Source: Crossiella equi
Lineage (GTDB): Bacteria; Actinomycetota; Actinomycetes; Mycobacteriales; Pseudonocardiaceae
Length of the DNA stretch: 64,000 nucleotides
Direction: 5' to 3'
NCBI RefSeq assembly: GCF_017876755.1
Contig: NZ_JAGIOO010000001.1
Coordinates: 4,821,786 to 4,885,785 of the forward strand
Shown in pieces: positions 32,681-42,608 of the stretch (position 1 is its first letter; each line of letters starts with the position of its first letter). A model generated the notes under the pieces. The model did no database searches. It saw only the letters and a program-made list of their open reading frames with translations, and was not told where the DNA came from. Made by a program: the position numbers and the translations under genes.

Positions 32681-33835
32681 TCAGGCCGTCTCGGCCCGGG
32701 ACAGCTCGTACTTGAGCAGTTCGTCGAAGGTGAACGTGCCGGTGGGCTGGTCGTTCTTGCCCAGCAGGTACAGGCGCTTCACCGCGACCAGGATGCCCTC
32801 GGCGACGATGTCGCGGAAGGCGGGGTCGAGCAGGCGGCGGCGGTCCTCGGCGTTGGTCAGGTAGCCGGTTTCCACGCGCACCGCGGTGCAGCGGGTGAGC
32901 CGCAGCGAGTCCCAGGTCTTGGCGTGGGTGCCGCAGTCGAGCATGCCGGTGCGGGCGGTGAGCTCGCGCTGGATGAACCCGGCCAGGGCCTCCCCCACCG
33001 TGGACCCGGTGCCGTGGCCGCCGGTGCCGAAGTGGAACGTGGCCACGCCGCCCGCGTGCGGGGAGGAGTTCGCGTCCGAGTGCAGGGACAGGAACAGGTC
33101 CGCGTTGGCGTTGTTGGCGAACTGCGCGCGGTCGGACTCCGGTGGGCACACCTGCGGGCCCCGGGACAGCAGCGCCTCCATGCCGGTGGCGACCATGCGG
33201 CCCTCGAGCCTGCGGGCCAGGTCCCACATCAGGTCGGCCTCGGACACCCCGTCGACCACGATGCCGCGGTCGGCGCCGCCGTGACCAGGGTCGATCACGA
33301 TGCGCTTGCCGGACAGGCGCGGGCCGGACCGGCGCAGGTGCTCCTGCTCGCGCAGGAACACCGGGCGGCCGCCGCGGACCTTCGGCGCCAGCTGGCGCAG
33401 GGCGCGCAGCGTGCCGGGCCCGCACATACCGTCCACGGCCAGGCCGTAGTCGCGCTGGAAGTTGCGCAGGGCGTGCTCGGTCTGGTGGCCGAAGACGCCG
33501 TCCGCGCGGCCCGCGTTGTAGCCCAGCTCCAGCAGGCGCTGCTGGAGGGTCAGCACGTCGTCGCCGCTCATCGGGTTGGAGATGAGGTAGGCGAGGTTGC
33601 GGTCGCCGAGCTGCCAGCGGGCGTCGGTGAGGGCGCGGTAGGTGTTGGGGCCGACGATGCCGTCCGTGATCAGCCCGCGTTGCTGTTGGAACGTGCGGAC
33701 TGCGTGCTCGACCTCACCGTCGAAGTTGGTGGGCCTGGCCAGGCCATTGCTGGCCGGTAGAAGGCCCAGCTTCACGAGAGTCGCCCGGATCTCGGCGACG
33801 GCCGGACCGTCATCACCCCGGCGGAGCAGCAGCAT
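32681..33835 (-). CDS. cwlM: N-acetylmuramoyl-L-alanine amidase family protein CwlM
   Basis: A 384-residue protein with two peptidoglycan-binding repeats (about 1-65 and 80-150) and an Amidase_3 domain (about 175-360). In mycobacteria CwlM is a cytoplasmic PknB substrate that activates MurA, not a wall hydrolase. No signal peptide is seen here, agreeing with that role. Even so, the residues of an active amidase appear present: His in DPGHGG, Glu in VSEAD, His in LSLHSDAN and Glu in RVETGYLTN. A short tail after 360 (FTFDELLKYELSRAETA) may carry the phospho-regulated end. Confidence 0.92.
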   Translation of the reverse strand: MLLLRRGDDGPAVAEIRATLVKLGLLPASNGLARPTNFDGEVEHAVRTFQQQRGLITDGIVGPNTYRALTDARWQLGDRNLAYLISNPMSGDDVLTLQQRLLELGYNAGRADGVFGHQTEHALRNFQRDYGLAVDGMCGPGTLRALRQLAPKVRGGRPVFLREQEHLRRSGPRLSGKRIVIDPGHGGADRGIVVDGVSEADLMWDLARRLEGRMVATGMEALLSRGPQVCPPESDRAQFANNANADLFLSLHSDANSSPHAGGVATFHFGTGGHGTGSTVGEALAGFIQRELTARTGMLDCGTHAKTWDSLRLTRCTAVRVETGYLTNAEDRRRLLDPAFRDIVAEGILVAVKRLYLLGKNDQPTGTFTFDELLKYELSRAETA

Positions 33836-34127
33836 GCACCCCTCGCATTACTCGGGCGCCGGAAATTCGATTGCGGCGCACAGTCAGAGACGTCCTATTG
33901 TGCCTTGCGGTTCGAGTGGCCCCGAGCGGGGCTACTCCCAGCAGTCGTTCGAGCACCAAAACGGCAACCCCGGACCGCGGTCCGCCATCCGGGTGGGAGA
34001 ACCACTCATCAGGATGACGAAGAACCGCGAACCGGGGTTGCACGATCCAGCGGAAGACTTTACGCCAGGTTCACGCGAACTGACTCATCGCACAGGTCAG
34101 ACCTGGGTACGCCTCTGGAGGTAGGAC

Positions 34128-34454
34128 TCAGATCACGTCGGAGAGGTCGTTCAGGATCGCCGCCTTCGGCTTGGCGCCCACGATCGTCTTCACCGGCTTG
34201 CCGCCCTGGAACAGCATCATGGTCGGCACCGACATGATCTGGTAGTCACGCGCGGTGGCCGGGTTGGCGTCGATGTCCAGCTTGGCGATGGTGATCTTGT
34301 CGGCGTGTTCGCCCGCGATCTCCTCCAGCACCGGAGCGACCATCTTGCACGGACCGCACCAGGTCGCCCAGAAGTCCACCAGCACGGGCTTGTCGCTCTG
34401 CAGGACGTCCTCGACGAAGCTCTGGTCGGACACGACCTTGGTGTTGTTGCCCAT
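34128..34454 (-). CDS. trxA: Thioredoxin
   Basis: A 108-residue thioredoxin with the active site WCGPC and the cis-Pro motif SVPTMMLF. It reduces protein disulfides in the cytoplasm using electrons from TrxB, encoded 41 bases upstream. ATG 34454 is chosen because AAGGAG lies five bases before it; a GTG two codons earlier is inside that signal. Confidence 0.97.
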   Translation of the reverse strand: MGNNTKVVSDQSFVEDVLQSDKPVLVDFWATWCGPCKMVAPVLEEIAGEHADKITIAKLDIDANPATARDYQIMSVPTMMLFQGGKPVKTIVGAKPKAAILNDLSDVI

Positions 34455-34495
34455 AGTCACTCCTTGGTTGTGGCAGGTCAGGTGGGTCGGGAAGC

Positions 34496-35458
34496 TCAGT
34501 TGGCGGCGGCGGTCGCCGGTTCCGGCGCGGCCTCGCGCTCGGCCAGCCAGCGCTCGGCGTCGATGGCCGCGGCGCAGCCGGAGCCAGCGGCGGTGATCGC
34601 CTGGCGGTAGGTGTGGTCGACCAGGTCACCGGCCGCGAACACACCGTCGAGGTTGGTGGCGGTGCCCGGGGAGGCGACCTTCACGTAGCCCTCGTCGTCC
34701 AGTGCCACCTGGTCCTTGACCAGCGCGGACCTCGGGTCGTGGCCGACCGCGACGAAGAAGCCGGTGACGGGGAGGATCGACTCCTCGCCGGTCTCGGTGT
34801 TCTCCACGCGCAGGCCGGTGACGGAGGTCTCACCGAGGACCTCGGTCACCTTGGTGTCCAGCTGCCAGCGGATCTTCTCGTTGGCGCGGGCGCGCTCCAG
34901 CATGATCCTGGACGCGCGGAACTCCTGGCGCCGGTGGACGATCGTGACCGAGCGGGCGAAGCGGGTGAGGAAGGTGGCCTCCTCCATCGCCGAGTCGCCG
35001 CCGCCGACCACCGCGATGTCCTGGTCGCGGAAGAAGAACCCGTCGCAGGTGGCACACGCGGACACACCACGGCCGAGCAGGCGCTGCTCACCGGGCACGT
35101 CGAGGTAGCGGGCCGCCGCGCCCATGGCCAGCACCACGGCCTTGGCCTGGTAGGTGACGCCGTTCGCGGTGACGGTCTTGATCTCGCCGGACAGGTCGAC
35201 CGACTCGACGTCCTCCGCCCGCAGCTCGGCGCCGAACCGCTCGGCCTGCGACCGCATCTGCTCCATCAGGTCGGGACCCATGATCCCGTCCTTGAAGCCG
35301 GGGTAGTTCTCGACCTCGGTCGTGGTCATGAGCGCGCCACCGAACTGGGTGCCCTCGAAGACCAGCGGGTTCAGCTGCGCGCGGGCGGCGTACGTCGCCG
35401 CCGTGTAGCCAGCTGGGCCGGAGCCGACCACGATCAGGTTGCGTACCTGCGATGACAC
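34496..35458 (-). CDS. trxB: Thioredoxin-disulfide reductase
   Basis: A 320-residue flavoprotein that passes electrons from NADPH to thioredoxin. The FAD motif is [12 protein letters not shown], the redox pair is CATC in the DGFFFR region, the NADPH motif is [12 protein letters not shown], and the C-terminal FAD motif is [10 protein letters not shown]. It starts at GTG 35458, seven bases after GGAGG. It lies in the sigM-anti-sigma-trxB-trxA-cwlM block seen in mycobacteria. Confidence 0.97.
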   Translation of the reverse strand: MSSQVRNLIVVGSGPAGYTAATYAARAQLNPLVFEGTQFGGALMTTTEVENYPGFKDGIMGPDLMEQMRSQAERFGAELRAEDVESVDLSGEIKTVTANGVTYQAKAVVLAMGAAARYLDVPGEQRLLGRGVSACATCDGFFFRDQDIAVVGGGDSAMEEATFLTRFARSVTIVHRRQEFRASRIMLERARANEKIRWQLDTKVTEVLGETSVTGLRVENTETGEESILPVTGFFVAVGHDPRSALVKDQVALDDEGYVKVASPGTATNLDGVFAAGDLVDHTYRQAITAAGSGCAAAIDAERWLAEREAAPEPATAAAN

Positions 35459-35564
35459 CTGGGGACCTCCGTGCCCTGAATCGTCCTGCTGCCGGGCTTC
35501 GTACCGGCACAACGCGATCCTAGGTGCGGCTGTTCCCAGGTGACTTCGACGTCACAGCGACCGG

Positions 35565-36431
35565 CTACCGGCCGACCGTCACGTCCTTGATCAGCGAGCA
35601 GTCGTCGGCCACGACCAGCAGCCGCTGCCGCCCGATCGTCTCCGTGGACAGCAGGAACAGCACGCCCGACTTGCCGCCCACGGTGATCTGGCGGCCCGCC
35701 AGCAGGACGGCCGAACCGGCGTTGTGCCTGGTCAGGCAAGCCTTCTGCTTGGCCGGGTCGCTGAACGGACCGAGCTGCCGCTGGCCCACGACCCCGCCCG
35801 GGACCTTCGTGCCGTCCAGATCGGACTCGGTGAGCGCCAGGGGCCCGCTCTGGTCGGCCGGGGCGCTGGTGACCGAGGTGCCAGGCTGGGCCTGCCCGCC
35901 GACCGGCTGCGAGCCGGGCAGCACGGCGAAGACCAAACCGGTCGCGGCCGCCAGGCCGACCACCGCGCCGATGCCCCAGCCGATCGACCTGTTGCGCCTG
36001 CGGCGGGCGGACGCAAGGTCGAGGACGGGAGCCGGGGGCTGCTGGCCGGGCGGAGGACCCGCGTAGGCGGGCTGAGGTGCGCGCTGCGGGAACGGGGCCA
36101 CCGGAGGCGCCTGCTGCGCCCGAGGTGCCTGCTGGGGCACCGGCGGGGCCGTGCGGGCACCCGCCATGGCCTGACGGACCTCGTGCTCGATGGCCGCCTC
36201 GATCCGCGCGGCCACGTGGTCGGGCATGCGCAACGGCGGCAGGTCGGCGAGCTCGGCCTGCGTCTCGTCGAGCGCGGCCAGGATGGCGCTGCCCTCCGGA
36301 TCCGCCTCGACCCGGGGCCGCAGTGCTGCCGCCAAGTGGGGGTCCAGGACACCCGCGTGCAGGTCGGCGATGAGATCAACGGACCACGGCGGGCCGTCCG
36401 GCACACCGGGCCGGGCCTCGTTGGTGGTCAT
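35565..36431 (-). CDS. Probable membrane anti-sigma factor for SigM
   Basis: A 288-residue protein with an N-terminal cytoplasmic part (about 1-90, with LIADLHAGVLDPHLAAAL), a Pro/Gln-rich linker, one transmembrane helix (about 155-173) and an extracytoplasmic domain with two cysteines. It overlaps the sigM stop by four bases. The position and topology match the SigM anti-sigma gene of mycobacteria. No zinc-type HxxxCxxC motif is seen, so the assignment relies on context. Confidence 0.78.
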   Translation of the reverse strand: MTTNEARPGVPDGPPWSVDLIADLHAGVLDPHLAAALRPRVEADPEGSAILAALDETQAELADLPPLRMPDHVAARIEAAIEHEVRQAMAGARTAPPVPQQAPRAQQAPPVAPFPQRAPQPAYAGPPPGQQPPAPVLDLASARRRRNRSIGWGIGAVVGLAAATGLVFAVLPGSQPVGGQAQPGTSVTSAPADQSGPLALTESDLDGTKVPGGVVGQRQLGPFSDPAKQKACLTRHNAGSAVLLAGRQITVGGKSGVLFLLSTETIGRQRLLVVADDCSLIKDVTVGR

Positions 36432-37042
36432 CGTCCCTCCCGTGGACGCCGTGCCATTGCTCCAGCGTCAGGTGAGACGTTCGCACTTGCATCGGGGTTC
36501 CGCAGATGCCCGAGAAGTTTCGCCAGCTTCGCCCTGCCACGAGCGCATCTGCTCTTCACCGTACCTTCGGCGATGCCCAGCAGCTGGGCCGACTCCGCCA
36601 CCGAGTACCCCTCGACGTCGACCAGCACGATGGCCGCCCGCTGCTCCTCCGGCAGCTCCGCCAAGGCGTCCTGAACAGCGAGAGAGGTCTCCCGGTCGGC
36701 CATCGCGTCCCTCGGCGCGACTGGCTCCCTCGAGGGCTCCTCGGGCATCGGGACGGTCGGGCGGGCCTGACGGCGCCTCACCCGGTCGAGGCAGGCATTG
36801 ACCACGATCCGGTGCAACCAGGTGGACACCTGTGACTCCGCGCGGAAGGAGGCCGCGGCGCGGAAGGCGGAGATGAACGCCTCCTGGAGCGCGTCGGCCG
36901 CCTCCTCCGGGTCTCGCAGAGTACGAAGGGCCACCGCCCACATGCGGTCCCGATGGCGCCGTACGAGCTCCGTGAACGCGTGCGGGTCACCGGCGGCATG
37001 GGCCGCTATGAGGTCCCCGTCAGAGCTTGCCGCGGCTGTCAC
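36428..37042 (-). CDS. sigM: ECF RNA polymerase sigma factor SigM
   Basis: A 204-residue extracytoplasmic-function sigma factor. Region 2 has FTELVRRHRDRMWAVALRTL and PEEAADALQEAFISAFRAA; region 4 has LPEEQRAAIVLVDVEGYSVAESAQLLGIAEGTVKSRCARGR. In mycobacteria the orthologous gene responds to envelope or thiol stress. It sits upstream of its probable anti-sigma factor and of trxBA, and 44 bases after the pseudokinase gene on the same strand. Confidence 0.94.
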   Translation of the reverse strand: MTAAASSDGDLIAAHAAGDPHAFTELVRRHRDRMWAVALRTLRDPEEAADALQEAFISAFRAAASFRAESQVSTWLHRIVVNACLDRVRRRQARPTVPMPEEPSREPVAPRDAMADRETSLAVQDALAELPEEQRAAIVLVDVEGYSVAESAQLLGIAEGTVKSRCARGRAKLAKLLGHLRNPDASANVSPDAGAMARRPREGR

Positions 37043-37086
37043 GCGGAGGAGGATAGCGTCACATCATCCTCAAGGATGACGGGCGT

Positions 37087-38679
37087 TCACCCGGCACGGA
37101 CGAAGGAGAGCTCCGACAGCTCCGAGACGTTCCGGTCGCCGCTGCCACCCAGTCCGGTGATCCACAGCAGCACGTGCTGGGTGGCCGTCCCGGCGTCCAG
37201 GGTGATCTCCGTGTCGCCCTTCTGCAGGGTCGCGGTGCCCAGCACCGTGGTCTCGTCGAGGTCGGCCTCGCCGGACGGCGCGCTGCGCACCTCGATCTTG
37301 GTGCCCCCGCTGGGGGAGTCGATGACCACCTTGGCCAGCTTGGCCGCCTCGGCGAGGGTGATCATCACGCCCACGCCCGGCTTGGCGCGCGGGAACTGCT
37401 GGCGGTAGGTGAGGGTCTTCCACGTGGACTTCGGGTCGCCGTCGACCAGCCGCTTGAGGCGGTGCGGGTTGTCCGGCTCGCCCTGCACGTTGAAGATGCT
37501 GACGTTCGAGACGTCGACCGTGCCGCCTCCACCCTGCGGCTGCTCCGAGGAGGAGCTGGGCGGCGGCTGCTGGGGCTGGCTCGCGCCGGGCGTGCTGGTC
37601 GGGGTGAGCGAGACGGTGGGGCCGGACCGGGTCTCCGGGCTGGAGAACATGCCGATCACGGACAGGCCGATCCACGCGAGGATGCCGCAGGTGGCCACCG
37701 TCAGCAGCGTCATGCCGACCGCGAGCTTGCGCCGCCTGCTCTTCTCATCGCGGGCGTTGTCCTCCTCGGCGGCCAGCGGCGAGTACTCCTCGCGCAGCGC
37801 CGCCTCCTGGGCGCGCAGTGCGGCGGCCTCGGCCTCGGCGGCAGCGGTGTGCTCAAGCACGCGCAGGATGGCCGCGCCGGTGCGCAGACCGCCGATGCTG
37901 GTGTCCTGGAGGCTGCGCACCGCGACGGTGGACAGCTCGTGCGGGACGGCCGGGTGCAGCGTCTGCGGGGACACCACGGTGCCGTCCGGACCGGTGGGGG
38001 CGCTGGCCAGGCCGGTGGGGCCGCCGTCCAGGGCCCACCGGCAGGTGAGCATGAGGTAGAGGGTGGCGCCGAGCCCGCGCACGTCCTCGCGCGCGGTGGC
38101 CTCGGCGCGCGGGCCGGGGAAGGCCAGCCGCAGCTTGCCGTCCGGCGTCACGCGCAGGCGCTGCGGGTGGTCGACGCCCAGCACGAGCCCCGCGTGGTGC
38201 GCGGTCTCCACGGCGGAGGCCAGCGCCTCCAGCAGCCGCGAGGCGGTGCCGGGCGGCAGCGGGCCCTCGGTGACCAGGTCGAGCAGGTCGGTGCCCTGCG
38301 TCCACTCCGCGACCACGATGCCCAGCACGCCGTCGCGCGGGTTCACGCCGTGGCCGGGCCACAGCACGTCGAGCGTGCGGGACAGGCCGGGGTGGGTGAA
38401 ACCGGCGCCGTGCGTGGCGCGTTCAAGGGTGCGGCGCGCACGAGCCGCGGTGTGCTCGTCGTGGGCGCTGCCCACGAGCACGGTGAGAGCTACATCACGT
38501 CCGAGGGCGTTGTCCCGGGCCCGCCAGAACTGGGCCGGGGCGCGGGTGTCCTCCCCCGCCTTCGACAGCAGTCGGTAGCGGCCGTCACCGAGCGTCGCAC
38601 CCGGAACGAAGGCAGCGGCACCCGCCGCGCCACCGGCTGGATTCCCGTGTGGCGCCGTGTGATCCGGCGTCGCACTCAC
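37087..38679 (-). CDS. Membrane pseudokinase with extracellular beta domain (MviN C-terminus-like)
   Basis: A 530-residue protein. The N-terminal 300 residues resemble a Ser/Thr kinase fold but lack the catalytic parts: the VAxK lysine is Thr (VALTVLV), the HRD loop reads GVDHPQRLRV, and the DFG region reads LAFPGP. A helical segment, one transmembrane helix (about 318-343), a Ser/Pro/Gln-rich linker and a discoidin-like extracellular domain (about 385-530) follow. The same modules are fused to MurJ in M. tuberculosis MviN, where the pseudokinase binds FhaA. Here it is a separate gene 90 bases after murJ. Confidence 0.88.
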   Translation of the reverse strand: MSATPDHTAPHGNPAGGAAGAAAFVPGATLGDGRYRLLSKAGEDTRAPAQFWRARDNALGRDVALTVLVGSAHDEHTAARARRTLERATHGAGFTHPGLSRTLDVLWPGHGVNPRDGVLGIVVAEWTQGTDLLDLVTEGPLPPGTASRLLEALASAVETAHHAGLVLGVDHPQRLRVTPDGKLRLAFPGPRAEATAREDVRGLGATLYLMLTCRWALDGGPTGLASAPTGPDGTVVSPQTLHPAVPHELSTVAVRSLQDTSIGGLRTGAAILRVLEHTAAAEAEAAALRAQEAALREEYSPLAAEEDNARDEKSRRRKLAVGMTLLTVATCGILAWIGLSVIGMFSSPETRSGPTVSLTPTSTPGASQPQQPPPSSSSEQPQGGGGTVDVSNVSIFNVQGEPDNPHRLKRLVDGDPKSTWKTLTYRQQFPRAKPGVGVMITLAEAAKLAKVVIDSPSGGTKIEVRSAPSGEADLDETTVLGTATLQKGDTEITLDAGTATQHVLLWITGLGGSGDRNVSELSELSFVRAG

Positions 38680-38769
38680 CGAGCTGTTCTCCCGTTCCGC
38701 ACGTCGGCTGATGTCCCGACCCTCGACCGCGCGTTGCTGCTCCCGGTCGAGGGTACGGGACAGTTGCCG

Positions 38770-40425
38770 TCAACGGCGTCGCAAGAGCCGGGTGATCCGC
38801 GACATTGCCGGATTCAGTTCCGTCACCCGCAGTAGCACCATGGACCCGAACGCCACGGCCAGTCCGAGCGCGCTGCCGAGCACCACGACGATCCAGGCGA
38901 CCAGCCGGGGCGAGGTGCCGATGGGCGCGAACTCCAGGACGGCGGTGTGCACCAGCACCACGGTGACCGCGCCGAGCAGCGAGCCCACCAGGGTCAGGCC
39001 GAACGTGCGGCCCAGGCGCCCGGTCTCCAGGCGGCCCAGGCGCACCCGCAGCCAGATGTTGCCCGCGATCGCGCCGACCAGGAACGACATCGAGTTCACG
39101 AAGGCCAGGCCGAGCACCATGGTGTCGTCCTTGAGCACCTGCACACACAGGACGGACAGCCCGACCTTGACCAGCACGGTGAGCAGCTGGAGCGCGGCCG
39201 GGGTGCGCGCGTCCTTCATGGAGTAGAAGACGCGCAGCTGCATCATCGTGATCGCGTACGGCACCAGGCCGAAGGCGGACACCGCGAGCGTGGTGCCGAT
39301 GAGCGCAGCGGTGTGCACCGGGGTCTTGCCGTAGGCGAACAGCGCGATGCCCAGGTGCGTGCCGAGCGCGGTCATGCCCACGCTGAGCGGCAGCAGGATG
39401 GCCACCAGCAGGCGGCTGCCCAGCGACAGGTCGGCCACCACGCCCCGGAAGTCGTTGTCCGCGGCGGCCTTGCTCATCCGAGGCATGATCGCGGTGAGCA
39501 ACGAGAAGCCGATGATGCCGTAGGGCAGCTGGAAGAGCTGCCAGGCCAGGTTGTAGGCGGTCATGCTGCCCTGGTTGGCTGCGGTCGCGATGCGGGTGAC
39601 CACGATGACGCCGACCAGGCCGAGCACCACGTAGACCAGCATCCAGCCCGCCAGGCTGCCGAACTCGGCGAGGCGGCGGTCCCAGCCCCAGCGCCACTTG
39701 AAGCGGATGCCCGCCTTGCGCATGGCCGGGATGACCACCAGCGCCTGGATGACGATGCCGAGCGTGGTGCCGATGCCCAGCACCAGCAGCTTCGGGTCGC
39801 TCATGGCCAGTGGGTTGATCGTGGGGTCACCGGGGACCAGCGCGTACACGCCGAAGGTGAGCAGCACGACCACGTTGTTCATCACCGGCGCCCACGCGGG
39901 CAGGCCGAAGACCCCGCGCGCGTTGAGGATCGCGGTGAACAGCGCGCTGAGGCCGAAGAACACGATCTCCGGCAGCAGCAGGTAGGCGAAGGCGGTGACC
40001 AGCTCCGGCTGGGCCTTGCTGGTGCCGCTGCCGTCGACGTAGATCGAGGTCAGCCACGGGGCGGCGAGCACCATGACCACCGTGGCGGCCAGCAGGATCA
40101 CCGGCGCCATGGTCATCAGGCGCTGGGTGTAGGCCTCGCCGCCGTCCTCGTCGTCCTTCTGCGCCCGGACCAGCAGCGGGACGATGATGCTGGTCAGCAC
40201 ACCGCCCAGGAGCAGCTCGTAGACCTGCAGCGGGATGGTCTGGCTGACCTGGTACGAGTCGGAGATGACCCCGGCACCGACCACGATGACCAGCACGATC
40301 CGGGACAGGAAGCCCGTGACGCGGCTGGCCAGCGTGGCGATCGCCATGGAGCCGCTGGCCTTGGCCAATGACTGCTGGGGCACTGCTTTCGGCTTGTCCA
40401 TCCGCTGGGTCGCTTCGGTGCTCAC
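38770..40425 (-). CDS. murJ: Lipid II flippase MurJ (MviN)
   Basis: A 551-residue polytopic membrane protein of the MOP superfamily with about 14 helices, which moves lipid II across the membrane for peptidoglycan synthesis. The core from SGSMAIATLASRVTGFLSRIV is typical. It ends shortly after the last helix (MSRITRLLRRR), so it has no cytoplasmic pseudokinase. The start is GTG 40425, overlapping the DUF6049 stop by four bases. An internal ATG six codons later is an alternative. Confidence 0.95.
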   Translation of the reverse strand: MSTEATQRMDKPKAVPQQSLAKASGSMAIATLASRVTGFLSRIVLVIVVGAGVISDSYQVSQTIPLQVYELLLGGVLTSIIVPLLVRAQKDDEDGGEAYTQRLMTMAPVILLAATVVMVLAAPWLTSIYVDGSGTSKAQPELVTAFAYLLLPEIVFFGLSALFTAILNARGVFGLPAWAPVMNNVVVLLTFGVYALVPGDPTINPLAMSDPKLLVLGIGTTLGIVIQALVVIPAMRKAGIRFKWRWGWDRRLAEFGSLAGWMLVYVVLGLVGVIVVTRIATAANQGSMTAYNLAWQLFQLPYGIIGFSLLTAIMPRMSKAAADNDFRGVVADLSLGSRLLVAILLPLSVGMTALGTHLGIALFAYGKTPVHTAALIGTTLAVSAFGLVPYAITMMQLRVFYSMKDARTPAALQLLTVLVKVGLSVLCVQVLKDDTMVLGLAFVNSMSFLVGAIAGNIWLRVRLGRLETGRLGRTFGLTLVGSLLGAVTVVLVHTAVLEFAPIGTSPRLVAWIVVVLGSALGLAVAFGSMVLLRVTELNPAMSRITRLLRRR

Positions 40426-42608
40426 GCGGTGCGCTCCTCCTTGCCCGAGCGCAGGCGCCGGATCAGTCTGCGGGCCACGAGCAGCACCAGCGCCAGACCC
40501 GCCGTGGCGGTGACGATGAGCGTGATCGTGCCGTACGCGGTGGAGATGAGGGTGATGCGGTTGGGCGCGCCCGCCGGGCCGAGCGGGGTGCCCTTGATCG
40601 TCTGGAGCAGGGCGTCCACGGAGAACTGGCCGCCTCGGACGACCTCCAGCGGCACACGGACCGGCAGGTTGCTGTTCGCGCCGATCTCGATGTCGTTGAG
40701 GTCGGACGTGCGCAGGCCCTGCGTGCTGGTGAAGGTGATGCGCACGCGGATGCGCACCGGCAGCTTGTTGCTGACCGTGAGCGGCAGCGGGCTGTCGGAG
40801 GAGCCGAGGTAGTACGGACCGGGTGGCTGCACGATGCGCACCTGTCCGACCAGGCCGTCCAGCTCGTCGCCGACCAGGGAGGCCGCCGCGTTGCCCGCGG
40901 ACGGGTTGCCGCGCCAGGCACCGGAAGCCGCGCGGACCATGCCCAGCTCCAGCGGTTCGACCAGCTGGGCCGGGGAGGTGGCCTTCACGCCGTCGCTGCT
41001 CATCGAGGCGAGCAGGTCGCGGGAGCGGTCGCGCATGCCGCGCAGCTCGGCCACCGCGCCGGGGGCGACCTCGTTGTTGGTTGCGTCCACCGGGTAGGTC
41101 AGGCCGACCGTGCGGTTGCTGCCCGCGGCGGCGTTGGCCTGCTCGGTCAGCCCGCGCGGCTGCACCAGCTTGGCGGCCAGGTACTGCTGCATGGACTGCA
41201 GGAACGCGGTGAGCTCGGCGACCGGGGCCTTCCACCGGCGCGGCGGGGCCACCACCAGGGAGCCGCCGTTCTTGCCCAGCGCGTTCGCGCGGTAGAGCAG
41301 CGCGCCCATGCCGTTCTGCAGGTCCAGCGCGCCGTAGGTGGCCGAGCCGGAGGCCGGGGCATGCCCGCCCGCCAGCGCGTTCTGCACCAGGGCGTCGACC
41401 GGGACCACCGAGGAGCCCGAGGCCGCGGTGTCCGGAGGCGCGGCCAGCTTGGCCGGGCTGGTGACCGTGCGGCCGTCCTGCACCGCGCGCGGGTCCAGCA
41501 GCAGGGTCTTGCGGCCCAGGTCGGCCAGCGTGCGCTCGTCCAGCACCCCGCCCTGCGGCCAGACCACGTCGGTGACGGTCTGCACCTGGAGCAGCTCGCC
41601 GACCGCGCGCGAGCGGTCCACGGCCACCTTCTCCAGGTCGGCCAAGCCCGCGCGGGAGAGCGCGACAAGGTCGGCGTCGGCGTAGGGCAGCGCGAGCACG
41701 CAGCGGCCCCGTGCGATGCCCTTGAGGCGTTCGAGCCACTTCTGCGCGGCGGTGGCGCCGGTGCCGTCGACCGCGGTGCGGCCGCTGCGGATGCGGTACG
41801 TGCCGTCCGCGGTGTCGGCCATCGCGGTGACCGTCTGCACCAGGTCAGGATCGATCACCAGGCACATCGACGCGGCCAGCGCGGAGCCGGGCGGCGCGGT
41901 CTGCTCGACCGCGGACACCAGCTCCGACAGCCGTCCGCCGGTGGTGACCGAACGGGCCAGGTCGTCGCTGGTCAGCACGGTGCGCCCGCTGGCGGGCACG
42001 ATCTGCGGGACGTCGACGATCGGCCACAGCACGGTGGTCAGCGGCGCGTTGGCCGGGGTGCCCAGGCCGGTCCCGCCCGGTACGCCGGTGACCGGCAGCA
42101 GAAAGCCGCGCGCGGCGACCCGGGCCTGCTTGCCGAAGGCCGGGGTGCCGTTGACGTTGAACAGCACCGGGTAGACGCCCGGGGTGCTCACCTGCAGCGC
42201 GCTGAGCGGTGTCTCCACGCGCACCGGCACGCTCTGGCCCGGATCCAGATCGGTGCCGACCCGGGTGAACTTGGTGTCCGCCCGGTCGGTCGGCGCATCG
42301 CCGGACAGCGCCTCGCTGACCTTGTCCTCGCTGGTCAGCGGGGCACCGGCCTGCAAGCGCACGACCAAGTCGCTGATCTTGCGGTCCCCGGTGTTGGTCA
42401 ACTTCCCCGCGACCACCAGCTTGCCGTCACCGTCCCCGGTGACGACCCTGGGTTGCAGGGTGTCCAGCTCCAGCGTGGCGGGCGGCGCCTGCCCCGGGCT
42501 CGGGGTGGCGGGTTGCGCCCGCACGTCGTAGGTCTCCGCCTGCACAGGCAGGGGCAGGGTCAGCACGGTGCACGCGGCGGCAGCCGCGGCCGTGAGCAGC
42601 CTCTTCAC
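40422..42608 (-). CDS. DUF6049 exported membrane-anchored protein
   Basis: A 728-residue protein with a Sec signal peptide ([21 protein letters not shown]), a long extracytoplasmic region and one C-terminal transmembrane helix (about 697-718) with a basic tail. The gene between the Nudix hydrolase and murJ has an ortholog of this size in mycobacteria. Its function is unknown; its coupling to murJ (GTGA overlap) suggests a role in envelope assembly. It overlaps the Nudix stop at its own start. Confidence 0.9.
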   Translation of the reverse strand: MKRLLTAAAAAACTVLTLPLPVQAETYDVRAQPATPSPGQAPPATLELDTLQPRVVTGDGDGKLVVAGKLTNTGDRKISDLVVRLQAGAPLTSEDKVSEALSGDAPTDRADTKFTRVGTDLDPGQSVPVRVETPLSALQVSTPGVYPVLFNVNGTPAFGKQARVAARGFLLPVTGVPGGTGLGTPANAPLTTVLWPIVDVPQIVPASGRTVLTSDDLARSVTTGGRLSELVSAVEQTAPPGSALAASMCLVIDPDLVQTVTAMADTADGTYRIRSGRTAVDGTGATAAQKWLERLKGIARGRCVLALPYADADLVALSRAGLADLEKVAVDRSRAVGELLQVQTVTDVVWPQGGVLDERTLADLGRKTLLLDPRAVQDGRTVTSPAKLAAPPDTAASGSSVVPVDALVQNALAGGHAPASGSATYGALDLQNGMGALLYRANALGKNGGSLVVAPPRRWKAPVAELTAFLQSMQQYLAAKLVQPRGLTEQANAAAGSNRTVGLTYPVDATNNEVAPGAVAELRGMRDRSRDLLASMSSDGVKATSPAQLVEPLELGMVRAASGAWRGNPSAGNAAASLVGDELDGLVGQVRIVQPPGPYYLGSSDSPLPLTVSNKLPVRIRVRITFTSTQGLRTSDLNDIEIGANSNLPVRVPLEVVRGGQFSVDALLQTIKGTPLGPAGAPNRITLISTAYGTITLIVTATAGLALVLLVARRLIRRLRSGKEERTA

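Noticed and set aside
33813-34043. A 76-residue open frame on the minus strand before cwlM
   Set aside because: It overlaps the cwlM start in another frame, with no recognisable domain or ribosome-binding site.
33836-34127. c-di-AMP (ydaO-type) riboswitch before cwlM
   Set aside because: Considered because such riboswitches precede wall genes in actinobacteria, but the conserved ydaO core blocks are not seen.
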